A DNA stretch of 9,960 bases from Candidatus Methylomirabilis sp. (GTDB lineage: Bacteria; DYJV01): NCBI GenBank assembly GCA_020722945.1, contig DYJV01000033.1, forward strand, positions 14,854 to 24,813, given 5' to 3'. Each line of letters starts with the position of its first letter. The stretch's first letter is position 1. Position numbers and translations under genes: made by a program. Of the stretch, positions 1 through 6,984 are shown piece after piece. The notes beneath the pieces are model-generated. The model was not told the DNA's origin and did no database searches. It worked only from the letters and a program-made list of their open reading frames with translations.

Positions 1-67
1 AAGATAAGTAGACTTCACTTTAAAAATAGAAGTGGATATTTTGGTTTTGTGATAACATAAGTTTTAC

Positions 68-96
68 TTGACTTATTCAATATTGTATTTTATAAA
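68..96 (+). promoter_or_regulatory. Sigma70-type promoter of the small TPR protein gene
   Basis: A -35 box TTGACT (68-73) and a -10 box TATAAA (91-96) are separated by exactly 17 bases. Transcription would start near 103, leaving a leader of about 27 bases that carries the AGGAGGT ribosome binding site just before the start codon at 130. This is the best promoter match in the window. It is read from consensus only. Confidence 0.7.
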
Positions 97-129
97 AAGG
101 CAATACTTAAAATATTAAAGGAGGTATTA

Positions 130-375
130 ATGAAAAAAATTATTTTAGCTGTTATTTTTACATTTCTTTTATCTACTTTCAGTTTTGCTGCTGATATTAA
201 AGATTTGGTTGATAAAGGGGACAAGGCTTGTAAAATAGGTAATTTTATGGCTGCCAAAAAGTTTTATAAAGAAGCTATTCAGTCTGATCCCAAAAATGAA
301 GATCTATGGAAAAAGTATGAAAAATCTCTTAAAAGCCTCTATGGTGGCGGTGCTACAGAAAGTGGTGGTTGCTAA
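130..375 (+). CDS. Small exported TPR-like protein with Cys-terminal tail
   Basis: An 81-residue protein of unknown function. Residues 1-20 form a clear Sec signal peptide: two lysines, a hydrophobic core, and a small-residue cleavage site around Ala20/Ala21. The mature part is about 60 residues. Residues 25-58 look like one tetratricopeptide helix pair (GD-A---G-F--A---Y--AI--DP pattern, with Asp53-Pro54 closing the repeat), followed by a charged helix. The C-terminus is Gly-rich and ends GGGATESGGC, so the last residue is Cys81; the only other cysteine is Cys34. No lipobox is present, so export to the periplasm rather than lipidation is expected. The start is well supported by an AGGAGGT site a few bases upstream and by the promoter at 68-96. 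A terminator follows, so it is probably monocistronic. A single TPR suggests a protein-protein contact role, but that is inference. Confidence 0.8.
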   Translation: MKKIILAVIFTFLLSTFSFAADIKDLVDKGDKACKIGNFMAAKKFYKEAIQSDPKNEDLWKKYEKSLKSLYGGGATESGGC

Positions 376-411
376 TACTATCTGATAGTAAGTTTCTGTA
401 ATTTTAATTTT

Positions 412-459
412 AAAGCCAGTCAAAGCATATATCTTCTCTTTGTCTGGCTTTGTTTTTTT
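412..459 (+). terminator. Intrinsic terminator after the TPR protein gene
   Basis: The arms 412-425 and 438-451 pair over 14 positions with one mismatch (AAAGCCAG then CAAAG against CTTTG then CTGGCTTT). The loop is 12 bases, and a run of seven T follows at 453-459. This is a classic rho-independent terminator. It separates the small exported protein from the TorD-family gene, which therefore needs its own promoter or read-through. Confidence 0.88.
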
Positions 460-490
460 ATAAATCCAATATTTATCACACAAAATCATA

Positions 491-964
491 ATGCACAATC
501 TTATCCACTTAATAAATAGAGTATCATCTGCTTTCACTTATCCCTCGCCAAAAGTATTAAATCCTTGCCAACTTTCAAATATTACTAACTTAGAGGTAGA
601 GTATACAAAATTATTTGTAAATAGTTTTTATCAAACACCTATCTCTCTTAATTTATCTTTTTATACAGAGAGAGAACCATCTAAAATATTAAGTGAGCTA
701 TCAAATATTTACCAATCTTTAAATCTCCAAATAGACTCTTCAGTAAAGGAGAGGGCTGACCATCTTACTATACTCCTCGAATTTTTTGGTATATTAATTG
801 AAGATAGCACCCCAAAAGATTTTATTGCACTATTTTATAATAATTACCTCAGATACTTCAAAAAAATTCCTGAATTAGTAAAACAGCGGAGTAAAGATAG
901 CTTTTATATTGAGGCAGCAGATATTTTAGATCAATTTTTTAAAGAAGTGGAAGAAAGGTTATAA
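491..964 (+). CDS. TorD-family molybdoenzyme maturation chaperone
   Basis: A 157-residue cytoplasmic, largely helical protein of the TorD/DmsD/NarJ-like family. These chaperones bind apo-forms of DMSO-reductase-superfamily molybdoenzymes, assist cofactor insertion and proofread Tat export. Family hallmarks visible are an N-terminal R--S-AF-YP stretch (residues 10-18), the signature LEVEYTKLFV (34-43), a Pro/Tyr segment (50-60), and ADHL---LEF (89-98), where the family has its conserved (A/P)DH motif. Typical members are about 180-230 residues, so this is a short version. The ATG is the first in-frame start after a stop at 461-463, but no convincing ribosome binding site precedes it, so the start is less certain than the family call. 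The TAA stop shares one base with the ATG of the helicase gene downstream, indicating translational coupling. No molybdoenzyme is in the window; its partner could lie to the left or elsewhere. Confidence 0.82.
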   Translation: MHNLIHLINRVSSAFTYPSPKVLNPCQLSNITNLEVEYTKLFVNSFYQTPISLNLSFYTEREPSKILSELSNIYQSLNLQIDSSVKERADHLTILLEFFGILIEDSTPKDFIALFYNNYLRYFKKIPELVKQRSKDSFYIEAADILDQFFKEVEERL

Positions 965-2868
965 TGCTTAAAGAGTATTCAAAAAGATATTTTGATAAAG
1001 ATGGGATACTTTCAAAAAATATAAGCAACTTTGAAGATAGAGAAAGCCAGAGAGTAATGGCTGATACGGTATCCGAAATGCTTACAGAAGGTGGTTTTTT
1101 TATAGTAGAAGCAGGGACAGGAACAGGGAAATCTATATCTTATCTGATCCCATCGATTCTTTCTCAACAGAGGGTTCTTATTGCTACCAAAAGTAAAAAT
1201 TTACAAGAGCAGCTTTTCTTTAAAGATATACAAATGATAAAATCTCTTATCCCATTCAATTTTAAAAGTATCTGTATTAAGGGGAGAAACAACTATCTCT
1301 GCAAAAATAAACTCTCAAAACTCCGAGTTAAAAACTTTCTCTTTAAACTTGATATAATAGAAGATGTAGCCAAATGGGCAGAAGTAACAGTGACAGGGGA
1401 TATTGCAGAGTTAGGAGATATTGCTTCCAATGTCCATTCTCTAAATATCACATCTACTTCTGAAAGTTGTCTTGGTAGTAAATGTAGATTCTTTAACGAG
1501 TGTTTTGTATACAGATTAAAGATAGAAGCTGAAAAATCAGATATAATAATAGCAAATTATCATCTGTTATTTGCAGATTACAGAGTAAAAAATGAAGGAT
1601 TTGGGAAAGTTTTACCTAATTTCAAATATCTAATATGTGATGAGGCTCACTCAATTGAAGATATTGCAACAGAGTATTTTAGCAGCAGCATATCGAGATA
1701 CCAGATTGCAAATTTCTTTAAAGATATAGATTTTGAAAAGTTTAAATCTGCAAAGAAGCTTGAAAATGTCTTTAATGAATTTTTTGCAATAGTTGAAAGC
1801 TCTATAAATGAAGATAAGAAGATAGAAATTGAAAATATAAAGAGTAAGAAGTTAGAAGATAAGGGGGAAGAGACTCTTAATCTTCTCAATATATTTATAA
1901 ATGAGCTACAAGATAATGGTTCAGAAGAGCTGTCCATCGACAGGCAAGATAGTATCAATTTAATAAAAAGAGCTTTGTCATTTATAGAAACATTAAATAA
2001 TATTTTTTTTAATGATGATAAATTTCTCATTAAATGGGTTGAAAGAGCAAACAAGAATATATTGTTAAAATACTCCCCAGTTGATATCTCTTCAAATCTT
2101 AAAGATTTTTTTTCTGAACTTAAAGGTGTTCTTTTTACCTCAGCAACATTGTCAGTAAACAGAAATTTCAGTTTCTTCAAAAATAGGCTTGGTATCACCA
2201 ATTCAAATAGTGAAAAGATATTTAACTCTAATTTTGATTACAAAAAGCAGGCACTTCTATTTATTCCCAAATCAATGCCGGAACCAAATGAAAATTCTTT
2301 CCCTGATAAGATGGCTTCAGAACTTGAAAATTTAATCAATATAACCAATGGCAATGCTTTTGTTCTCTTTACAAACATAAGAAATATGGAGAAGGTGTAT
2401 AGTATTGTCAAGGATAAGATTGATTACCCTATATTTATACAGGGGGAAGCATCCAATTTATTTTTACTTGATAATTTTAGAAGCAACCGTAACTCAATAC
2501 TTTTTGGGAGTTTCTCATTTTGGGAAGGTATAGATATACAAGGTGAGAATCTATCTCTTGTAGTAATTGAAAAATTACCTTTTTCTGTTCCGTCTGACCC
2601 ATTAAAGAGAGCAAGAATAGAGAAAGTAAAATCTGATAATGGCTCACCCTTCTTTGATTATCAGGTTCCAGAAGCTGTAATGCTCCTTAAACAGGGTGTT
2701 GGTAGGCTCATAAGAAGTAGAACTGATGTAGGTATTATTTCAATTTTTGATACAAGGTTGATAAATAAAAGTTATGGTAAAGTTTTCATAAAAAATATTC
2801 CTGAAATGGAGATATTGCATGATCTTAATAAGTTAGAAGAAAAATATAAGATATTAAAAAAATATTGA
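964..2868 (+). CDS. dinG: DinG/YoaA-type Fe-S DNA helicase
   Basis: A 634-residue superfamily 2, XPD-like ATP-dependent 5'-3' DNA helicase, a group acting in DNA repair and resolution of R-loops or G-quadruplexes. Motifs in order: Walker A EAGTGTGKS (49-57), motif Ia region around 72-82, four cysteines placed as in the 4Fe-4S domain (Cys113, Cys169, Cys174, Cys180), the DEAH box (226-229), TSATL (392-396), motif V FWEGIDIQG (519-527), motif VI QGVGRLIRS (577-585) and a terminal DTRL (596-599). Length matches YoaA (about 636) better than E. coli DinG (about 716). No N-terminal exonuclease domain is present, unlike Bacillus-type DinG. The gene begins within the stop codon of the torD-like gene (TAATG overlap), with a weak GAAAGG site inside that gene's end. 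Family and all catalytic motifs are clear. The choice between DinG and YoaA naming is not settled by sequence reading alone. Confidence 0.92.
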   Translation: MLKEYSKRYFDKDGILSKNISNFEDRESQRVMADTVSEMLTEGGFFIVEAGTGTGKSISYLIPSILSQQRVLIATKSKNLQEQLFFKDIQMIKSLIPFNFKSICIKGRNNYLCKNKLSKLRVKNFLFKLDIIEDVAKWAEVTVTGDIAELGDIASNVHSLNITSTSESCLGSKCRFFNECFVYRLKIEAEKSDIIIANYHLLFADYRVKNEGFGKVLPNFKYLICDEAHSIEDIATEYFSSSISRYQIANFFKDIDFEKFKSAKKLENVFNEFFAIVESSINEDKKIEIENIKSKKLEDKGEETLNLLNIFINELQDNGSEELSIDRQDSINLIKRALSFIETLNNIFFNDDKFLIKWVERANKNILLKYSPVDISSNLKDFFSELKGVLFTSATLSVNRNFSFFKNRLGITNSNSEKIFNSNFDYKKQALLFIPKSMPEPNENSFPDKMASELENLINITNGNAFVLFTNIRNMEKVYSIVKDKIDYPIFIQGEASNLFLLDNFRSNRNSILFGSFSFWEGIDIQGENLSLVVIEKLPFSVPSDPLKRARIEKVKSDNGSPFFDYQVPEAVMLLKQGVGRLIRSRTDVGIISIFDTRLINKSYGKVFIKNIPEMEILHDLNKLEEKYKILKKY

Positions 2869-2925
2869 ACCTATCGAATTATTATTGTATGACTTTAATA
2901 ATTTTATTTTTTTCAGGGGGTTGTT

Positions 2926-4125
2926 ATGGATGTTAATGAACAGTTAAACCTTATAAAAAAGGGTGCTAATGAAATATTAAGAGTAGAAGAGCTAATAGAT
3001 AAGATAAATAAAAAAGGGAAGCTAAAAATAAAAGCAGGATTTGACCCAACTGCTCCTGACTTACATTTAGGGCATACTGTTTTGATCCAGAAGCTGAAAC
3101 ATTTTCAGGATTTGGGACATTATGTATATTTTTTAATAGGAGATTTCACTGGTAGAATTGGTGATCCTACCGGAAAATCTGAAACAAGAAAAGCTCTTAC
3201 AGAGGAGGAGGTCAGAAAAAATGCTGAAACCTACAAAGAGCAAATTTTTAAAATTCTTGATGAATCAAAGACAAGAGTGGTCTTTAATAGTGAATGGCTT
3301 TCATCTTTATCTACTGAGCAGATGGTAAAGTTATGTTCAAAATATACAGTTGCGAGGATGCTTGAGAGGGATGATTTTAATATGAGACTGAAAAACAATA
3401 TCCCTATAAGTATTCACGAATTTCTATATCCACTTTTTCAAGGATACGATTCTGTTGCAATTGAGAGTGATGTTGAGCTTGGTGGGACAGACCAAAAATT
3501 TAATCTTTTGGTAGGTAGAGAGTTGCAGAGGGATTTTGCTCAAGAGCCTCAAGTTATACTTACAGTTCCAATATTAGAAGGGTTGGATGGTAAAAATAAG
3601 ATGAGTAAATCTCTTGGGAATTATATTGGGATACAGGAGAATCCAAATGATATTTATGGAAAAGTAATGTCTATATCAGATGAACTGATGGTGAGGTATT
3701 ATGAGCTTTTGAGTGATATATCTTACAACGATTTTATAAAGTTAAAGGCTGATCTAAAAAGTGGGGAGTTACACCCTATGCAAGCAAAGAAAAATCTTGC
3801 ATTTGAAATTGTAAAAAGATTTCACGGATACACAAAAGCAAAAGAAGCTGAGGATTATTTTGTTCAGCTATTTACCAAACGAGAAGCCCCAGAAGAGATT
3901 GAAGACCTTGATATTGCTATATCTGAGGGTAAGATAACAATATTTAAGCTCATCAAAGATGCCAACCTTGTTCCTTCATATAGTGAGGCGAAACGCCTAA
4001 TAAAACAGGGTGGAGTCAAGATTGACAATGAAAAGGTTTCAGATGAGAATATCGAGTTGTCAAAAGGATTTACAGGAATTATAAAAGTTGGTAAAAAAAT
4101 AATTAAAAAGATAACTATTAAATAA
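2926..4125 (+). CDS. tyrS: Tyrosyl-tRNA synthetase
   Basis: A 399-residue class I aminoacyl-tRNA synthetase that charges tRNA-Tyr with tyrosine in the cytoplasm. The Rossmann catalytic domain carries the HIGH-type motif HLGH (47-50) preceded by [10 protein letters not shown], the conserved GGTDQKFN segment (186-193), and KMSKS (225-229) in [11 protein letters not shown]. The C-terminal 60 residues (about 339-399) form an S4 RNA-binding domain, with the hallmark [17 protein letters not shown] at 351-367. Length and motif style fit the TyrZ-like bacterial branch (about 400-420 residues), so the protein is complete. A GGGGG-containing ribosome binding site sits at 2916-2920, six bases less one before the ATG. 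The 57-base gap from the helicase gene shows only a weak possible promoter (TTGAAC at 2865, TATGAC at 2888, 17 bases apart). No T-box leader is visible. Confidence 0.97.
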   Translation: MDVNEQLNLIKKGANEILRVEELIDKINKKGKLKIKAGFDPTAPDLHLGHTVLIQKLKHFQDLGHYVYFLIGDFTGRIGDPTGKSETRKALTEEEVRKNAETYKEQIFKILDESKTRVVFNSEWLSSLSTEQMVKLCSKYTVARMLERDDFNMRLKNNIPISIHEFLYPLFQGYDSVAIESDVELGGTDQKFNLLVGRELQRDFAQEPQVILTVPILEGLDGKNKMSKSLGNYIGIQENPNDIYGKVMSISDELMVRYYELLSDISYNDFIKLKADLKSGELHPMQAKKNLAFEIVKRFHGYTKAKEAEDYFVQLFTKREAPEEIEDLDIAISEGKITIFKLIKDANLVPSYSEAKRLIKQGGVKIDNEKVSDENIELSKGFTGIIKVGKKIIKKITIK

Positions 4126-4153
4126 CTGACTATAGTTATTTCACAAATCAAAT

Positions 4154-4160
4154 AAAGGAG
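4154..4160 (+). promoter_or_regulatory. Ribosome binding site fixing the TTG start of hisG
   Basis: AAAGGAG lies seven bases before the TTG at 4168. No in-frame ATG lies close by that would preserve the conserved N-terminal beta strand (LGIPKGSLQ), so this site decides in favour of the TTG start. Confidence 0.8.
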
Positions 4161-4167
4161 TTAAAAT

Positions 4168-5034
4168 TTGAAACTTAAATTAGGTATTCCAAAAGGTTCA
4201 CTACAAGATGCTACCATAAATCTTTTTACAAAAGCTGGGTATAAAATATCTGTTAATTCAAGGTCTTACTTCCCCTCAATTGATGATCCAGAGATAGAGT
4301 GTATGCTGATAAGAGCACAAGAGATGGCAAGGTATGTTGAATCTGGGGTTTTGGATGCAGGTATCACAGGGCATGATTGGGTAGTTGAAAATGGTGCTGA
4401 TGTGATTGAGGTTAAGGAACTGCAATATGCAAAAGCAACGCTAAACAAAGTTAGATGGGTTTTGGCTGTTCAGGAATCTTCAAATATTAACAAGGCTGAA
4501 GATCTTCAAGGGAAAACAATCTCTACTGAAGTTGTCAATATTACCCGAAATTATCTAAATAGCAAGGGTGTAAATGCAAAGGTAGAATTCTCTTACGGAG
4601 CCACAGAGGTTAAAGTTCCACATCTTGCAGATGCAATTGTTGAAATCACAGAAACAGGTTCATCGCTAAAGGCAAACAAGCTTAAGATCATAGATACTAT
4701 CTTGGAAACAACCACGGTTTTTATTGCAAACCAAAATTCTTACAAAGATGATAGCAAGAGAAGAAAGATAGACAAATTGATAATGCTTCTTGAAGCGGCA
4801 CTGAATGCACAGACAAGAGTTGCAATAATGATGAATGTCCCTAAAGATCGACTAAATGATTTTTTAAATGTTATACCTGATAAAATGCCCACAATTTCTA
4901 CACTTTCGGATCAGAAATGGCTTGACCTTATTGTTATCTTAAAAGAGGAGAGGGTCAGAGATCTTATCCCTATATTCAAAGAGTTAGGGGCATCTGGAAT
5001 AGTCGAATTGCCGCTCAATAAATTTTTGGAGTGA
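4168..5034 (+). CDS. hisG: ATP phosphoribosyltransferase, long form
   Basis: A 288-residue HisG catalysing the first step of histidine synthesis: ATP plus PRPP gives N1-(5-phosphoribosyl)-ATP. N-terminal LGIPKGSLQ (5-13), the domain I segment [18 protein letters not shown] (54-71), and the PRPP-binding loop [12 protein letters not shown] (159-170) are all typical. Residues from about 213 to the end form the C-terminal ACT-like domain of long-form HisG, which mediates hexamer formation and feedback inhibition by histidine. Such enzymes work without HisZ. Translation starts at TTG, supported by a well-spaced AAAGGAG. The gene sits 42 bases after tyrS and only four bases before the next gene, whose ribosome binding site lies inside the end of hisG. 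No other his genes are in the window, so the histidine pathway is scattered in this genome or lies outside the window. Confidence 0.96.
   Translation: MKLKLGIPKGSLQDATINLFTKAGYKISVNSRSYFPSIDDPEIECMLIRAQEMARYVESGVLDAGITGHDWVVENGADVIEVKELQYAKATLNKVRWVLAVQESSNINKAEDLQGKTISTEVVNITRNYLNSKGVNAKVEFSYGATEVKVPHLADAIVEITETGSSLKANKLKIIDTILETTTVFIANQNSYKDDSKRRKIDKLIMLLEAALNAQTRVAIMMNVPKDRLNDFLNVIPDKMPTISTLSDQKWLDLIVILKEERVRDLIPIFKELGASGIVELPLNKFLE
5028..5033 (+). promoter_or_regulatory. Ribosome binding site inside the hisG end
   Basis: GGAGTG overlaps the last codons and stop of hisG and lies about six bases before the TTG at 5039. It supports that TTG as the start of the lyase-family gene, since the conserved TLRDG motif begins only eleven codons later and no ATG precedes it. 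The position implies translational coupling to hisG. Confidence 0.65.
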
Positions 5035-5038
5035 TAAA

Positions 5039-5911
5039 TTGTCATCTTTTATAACTTTAAATGATGTAACATTGAGAGATGGTCTCCAAAATGAACCTTA
5101 CTTTGTTCCAACAGAGGATAAAGTAGCACTTGCAAATCTTATTCTTGATTCGAATATAAAAAGTATGGAGCTCACATCATTTGTTAACCCCAAGGCAGTC
5201 CCTCAGCTTTCAGACAATCTTGAACTTTCCTCATCAGAAGATTTGAAAGATGGTTATTTTAGTGCGTTAGTACCCAATCCAAAAGGTTACGAAAGAGCCT
5301 TAAAATCAACTAAAATAAAGGAGATTGTTCTTTTTGTGAGTGCTTGTGAAAAGCATAATCTCAAAAATGTCTCTAAAAGTATTGATGATAGCCTAAATAA
5401 TTTTTTGGAAATATTTAGACAGAACACCCGTTTTGTTATAAAGCCTTCAATATCAATGGTTTTTGGATCACCATTTACAGGTGGCTTCCCTGAGGAGAGA
5501 GTCCTTTTTAAAATTATCCAATTTTTTATAAAAATGGGGGTAAAAGAGATAACACTTTCAGACACATGGGGAGCTGTTGATTACAAAAATTTTGAAAAAC
5601 AGTTGAAGAGTATTTTAAAAAATTTTGATTCACTGCTATTTTCACTTCATTTGCATAGTATTGGAGCATCTATCTCAGATAAATTAAGATCTTCACTTGA
5701 TAATGGGATCGCCAAATTTGACACTGCTTTTATGGATCTTGGAGGGTGTCCATTTTCGCCTGAAAAGGGTGGGAACCTGAATATTAGGGAAATTATTAAA
5801 ATATCATATTCTAAAGGTTACAAAACAGGGATTGAAGCAGAAAATATTGAAAATATAGAACAATTTATACTAAATATGAAGAAAGAAGAGTTAAAAAAAG
5901 AGCCAGCATAA
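5039..5911 (+). CDS. HMG-CoA lyase family protein with intact active site
   Basis: A 290-residue TIM-barrel protein of the HMGL-like (pyruvate carboxyltransferase) family, most like hydroxymethylglutaryl-CoA lyase, which splits HMG-CoA into acetoacetate and acetyl-CoA. Catalytic positions known from human HMGCL can be matched: Arg13-Asp14 in TLRDG (Arg41/Asp42), Glu44 in MELTSF (Glu72), metal ligands His204 and His206, Cys237 in the LGGCPFSPEKGGN loop (Cys266), and Asn246 nine residues later (Asn275). Oddities: the Asp usually following the second His is Ser207, the usual GCP(Y)EG motif reads GSPFTG (143-148), and the C-terminal region after the Cys loop is short and lysine-rich. The start is TTG, with its ribosome binding site inside hisG. 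The neighbours suggest a plus-strand operon with hisG, although the chemistry relates instead to the convergent acyl-CoA operon. Family is sure; the exact substrate is not. Confidence 0.88.
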   Translation: MSSFITLNDVTLRDGLQNEPYFVPTEDKVALANLILDSNIKSMELTSFVNPKAVPQLSDNLELSSSEDLKDGYFSALVPNPKGYERALKSTKIKEIVLFVSACEKHNLKNVSKSIDDSLNNFLEIFRQNTRFVIKPSISMVFGSPFTGGFPEERVLFKIIQFFIKMGVKEITLSDTWGAVDYKNFEKQLKSILKNFDSLLFSLHLHSIGASISDKLRSSLDNGIAKFDTAFMDLGGCPFSPEKGGNLNIREIIKISYSKGYKTGIEAENIENIEQFILNMKKEELKKEPA

Positions 5912-5921
5912 AGCTGGCTCT
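5893..5921 (-). terminator. Intrinsic terminator of the minus-strand acyl-CoA operon
   Basis: A perfect 9-bp stem (5899-5907 with 5913-5921, core GAGCCAGC/GCTGGCTC) encloses a 5-base loop. Read on the minus strand it is followed by seven T (complement of 5893-5899), a textbook intrinsic terminator. On the plus strand the same hairpin has no immediate T-run, and the stop codon of the plus-strand lyase gene starts in its loop. Minus transcripts therefore end inside the 3' end of the convergent gene. Confidence 0.85.
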
Positions 5922-5942
5922 CATATATCTTGCCTTAAATTT

Positions 5943-6959
5943 TTATCTTCCTGTAAATTCTTTAGGTATTCTACCACTTCTTATACACTCTGATCTTAAT
6001 TTTCTACCAACAATTTTCTCAACCATTTGACCGATTTCGAGTATCTTGTCAATATTTATCCCTGTCTCTATCTTCATTTCATCAAGCATAACAAGAACAT
6101 CTTCAGTAGGTATCAACCCTACGATATTAGGATCTTTGTAGTAATATTTGCCAGTGCCTGCAATAGGAACGCCATCCATAAAATTTGCTGGTTGACCACC
6201 TATCCCACCAAAACAACCTTCAAAATGAGTAATACCTGCTTGTAAAGCGGCAATAACATTAGCAGTCCCCCATCCCCTTGTTTGGTGAAAATGTGCTATA
6301 TGAAGCTCTGTTTTTGGAAATGCGTCCATTATCATAGAGAAATATTCGTAAACTTTGTTTGGAGGAGCAGAACCATCATGGTCAGCATGTTCAATATCAG
6401 TAGCTCCTATATCGAGCCATCTTTTGGTAAATTCAACAGCTTTTTTAAGTTCTGTAGGACCCTCAATAGGACAACCCCAAATAGTGCTTACTGTCCCACA
6501 TACTTCAATACCTGCTTCTCTTGCCATCTTTACATACTTCTCTGACATATCCCAATACTCTTTTAAAGAAATACCTGAATTCCTTTTATGGTGGCTTTCA
6601 CTTGTAGAAACCATAAGTAAAATTCTATCAGGTCCCCAACCCTCTTTTTTTGCATTAATGGCTCTCTCAATGGCTTTTTCTCTGATAGTTATAACAGTAA
6701 ACTTTGCATCTTTTATCTTATCTGCAACTTTTTTGCTTGCTCTGATAGCTTTCATAAGCTCTTCTGCATCTTTAAATTGAGGCATATATTGAGGAGGACC
6801 AAAATTTGTAACTTCCATATTTTTTACCCCAGCAAGTAACAACTGCTCTAATACCCACAATTTTGCTTGTGTAGGGATAAAAATCTCCTCATGTTGGAAA
6901 CCATCTCTAACAGTAATATCTCCCCAAGTGATTTTTTTAGGGTATTTAAGTTCTGCCAT
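5943..6959 (-). CDS. HMG-CoA lyase-like protein lacking the signature Cys
   Basis: A 338-residue HMGL-like TIM-barrel protein. It has TVRDGFQHEE (16-25, with Arg18-Asp19), MEVTNFG (48-54, Glu49), a WGCPIEG stretch (161-167, matching the lyase GCPYEG motif), and HFHQTRG (223-229) with both metal-binding His. A C-terminal part (TEDV--ML----IETGINIDKIL) is typical of HMG-CoA lyases. The signature loop reads CFGGIGGQPANF: the catalytic Cys of GLGGCP is Gln256, and the Asn nine residues later is Pro265. Cys249 lies seven residues upstream of that Gln. The reaction may thus differ from standard HMG-CoA cleavage, perhaps on another acyl-CoA or 2-oxoacid, but this is inference. It starts at ATG behind AAAAGGAGG and lies 25 bases after the carboxyltransferase gene, so the two are surely co-transcribed. 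It is about 40 residues longer than mature human HMG-CoA lyase. Confidence 0.87.
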   Translation of the reverse strand: MAELKYPKKITWGDITVRDGFQHEEIFIPTQAKLWVLEQLLLAGVKNMEVTNFGPPQYMPQFKDAEELMKAIRASKKVADKIKDAKFTVITIREKAIERAINAKKEGWGPDRILLMVSTSESHHKRNSGISLKEYWDMSEKYVKMAREAGIEVCGTVSTIWGCPIEGPTELKKAVEFTKRWLDIGATDIEHADHDGSAPPNKVYEYFSMIMDAFPKTELHIAHFHQTRGWGTANVIAALQAGITHFEGCFGGIGGQPANFMDGVPIAGTGKYYYKDPNIVGLIPTEDVLVMLDEMKIETGINIDKILEIGQMVEKIVGRKLRSECIRSGRIPKEFTGR

Positions 6960-6984
6960 ACATTTCCTCCTTTTCTATGATATT

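Noticed and set aside
1-60. CACTT/AAGTG hairpin near the left edge, possible terminator of an upstream gene
   Set aside because: Only five base pairs with no uninterrupted T-run after it, and the upstream gene is not visible, so it cannot be supported.
1647-2201. A 184-codon open frame on the minus strand inside the helicase gene
   Set aside because: It is a shadow of the helicase gene, whose motifs run through this stretch in the plus frame. Its translation is Ser/Leu/Phe-rich low-complexity and it has no ribosome binding site.
2865-2907. Possible promoter and A/T dyad (AATTATTA/TAATAATT) before tyrS
   Set aside because: The TTGAAC/TATGAC pair has good spacing but weak boxes, and the dyad is pure A/T with a long loop. 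Neither stands out from this AT-rich background.
2869-2925. T-box or other tRNA-sensing leader before tyrS
   Set aside because: The gap is only 57 bases, too short for a T-box leader, and none of its conserved elements are visible.
4120-4141. Hairpin AAATAACT/AGTTATTT between tyrS and hisG, a possible terminator
   Set aside because: The stem is eight pairs but mostly A/T, includes the tyrS stop codon, and has no T-run after it. It is more likely chance or an RNA-processing site than a terminator.
6355-6780. A 141-codon plus-strand open frame opposite the lyase-like gene
   Set aside because: It is a Ser/Ile/Leu-rich shadow of a gene with clear family motifs on the minus strand, and no ribosome binding site precedes it.
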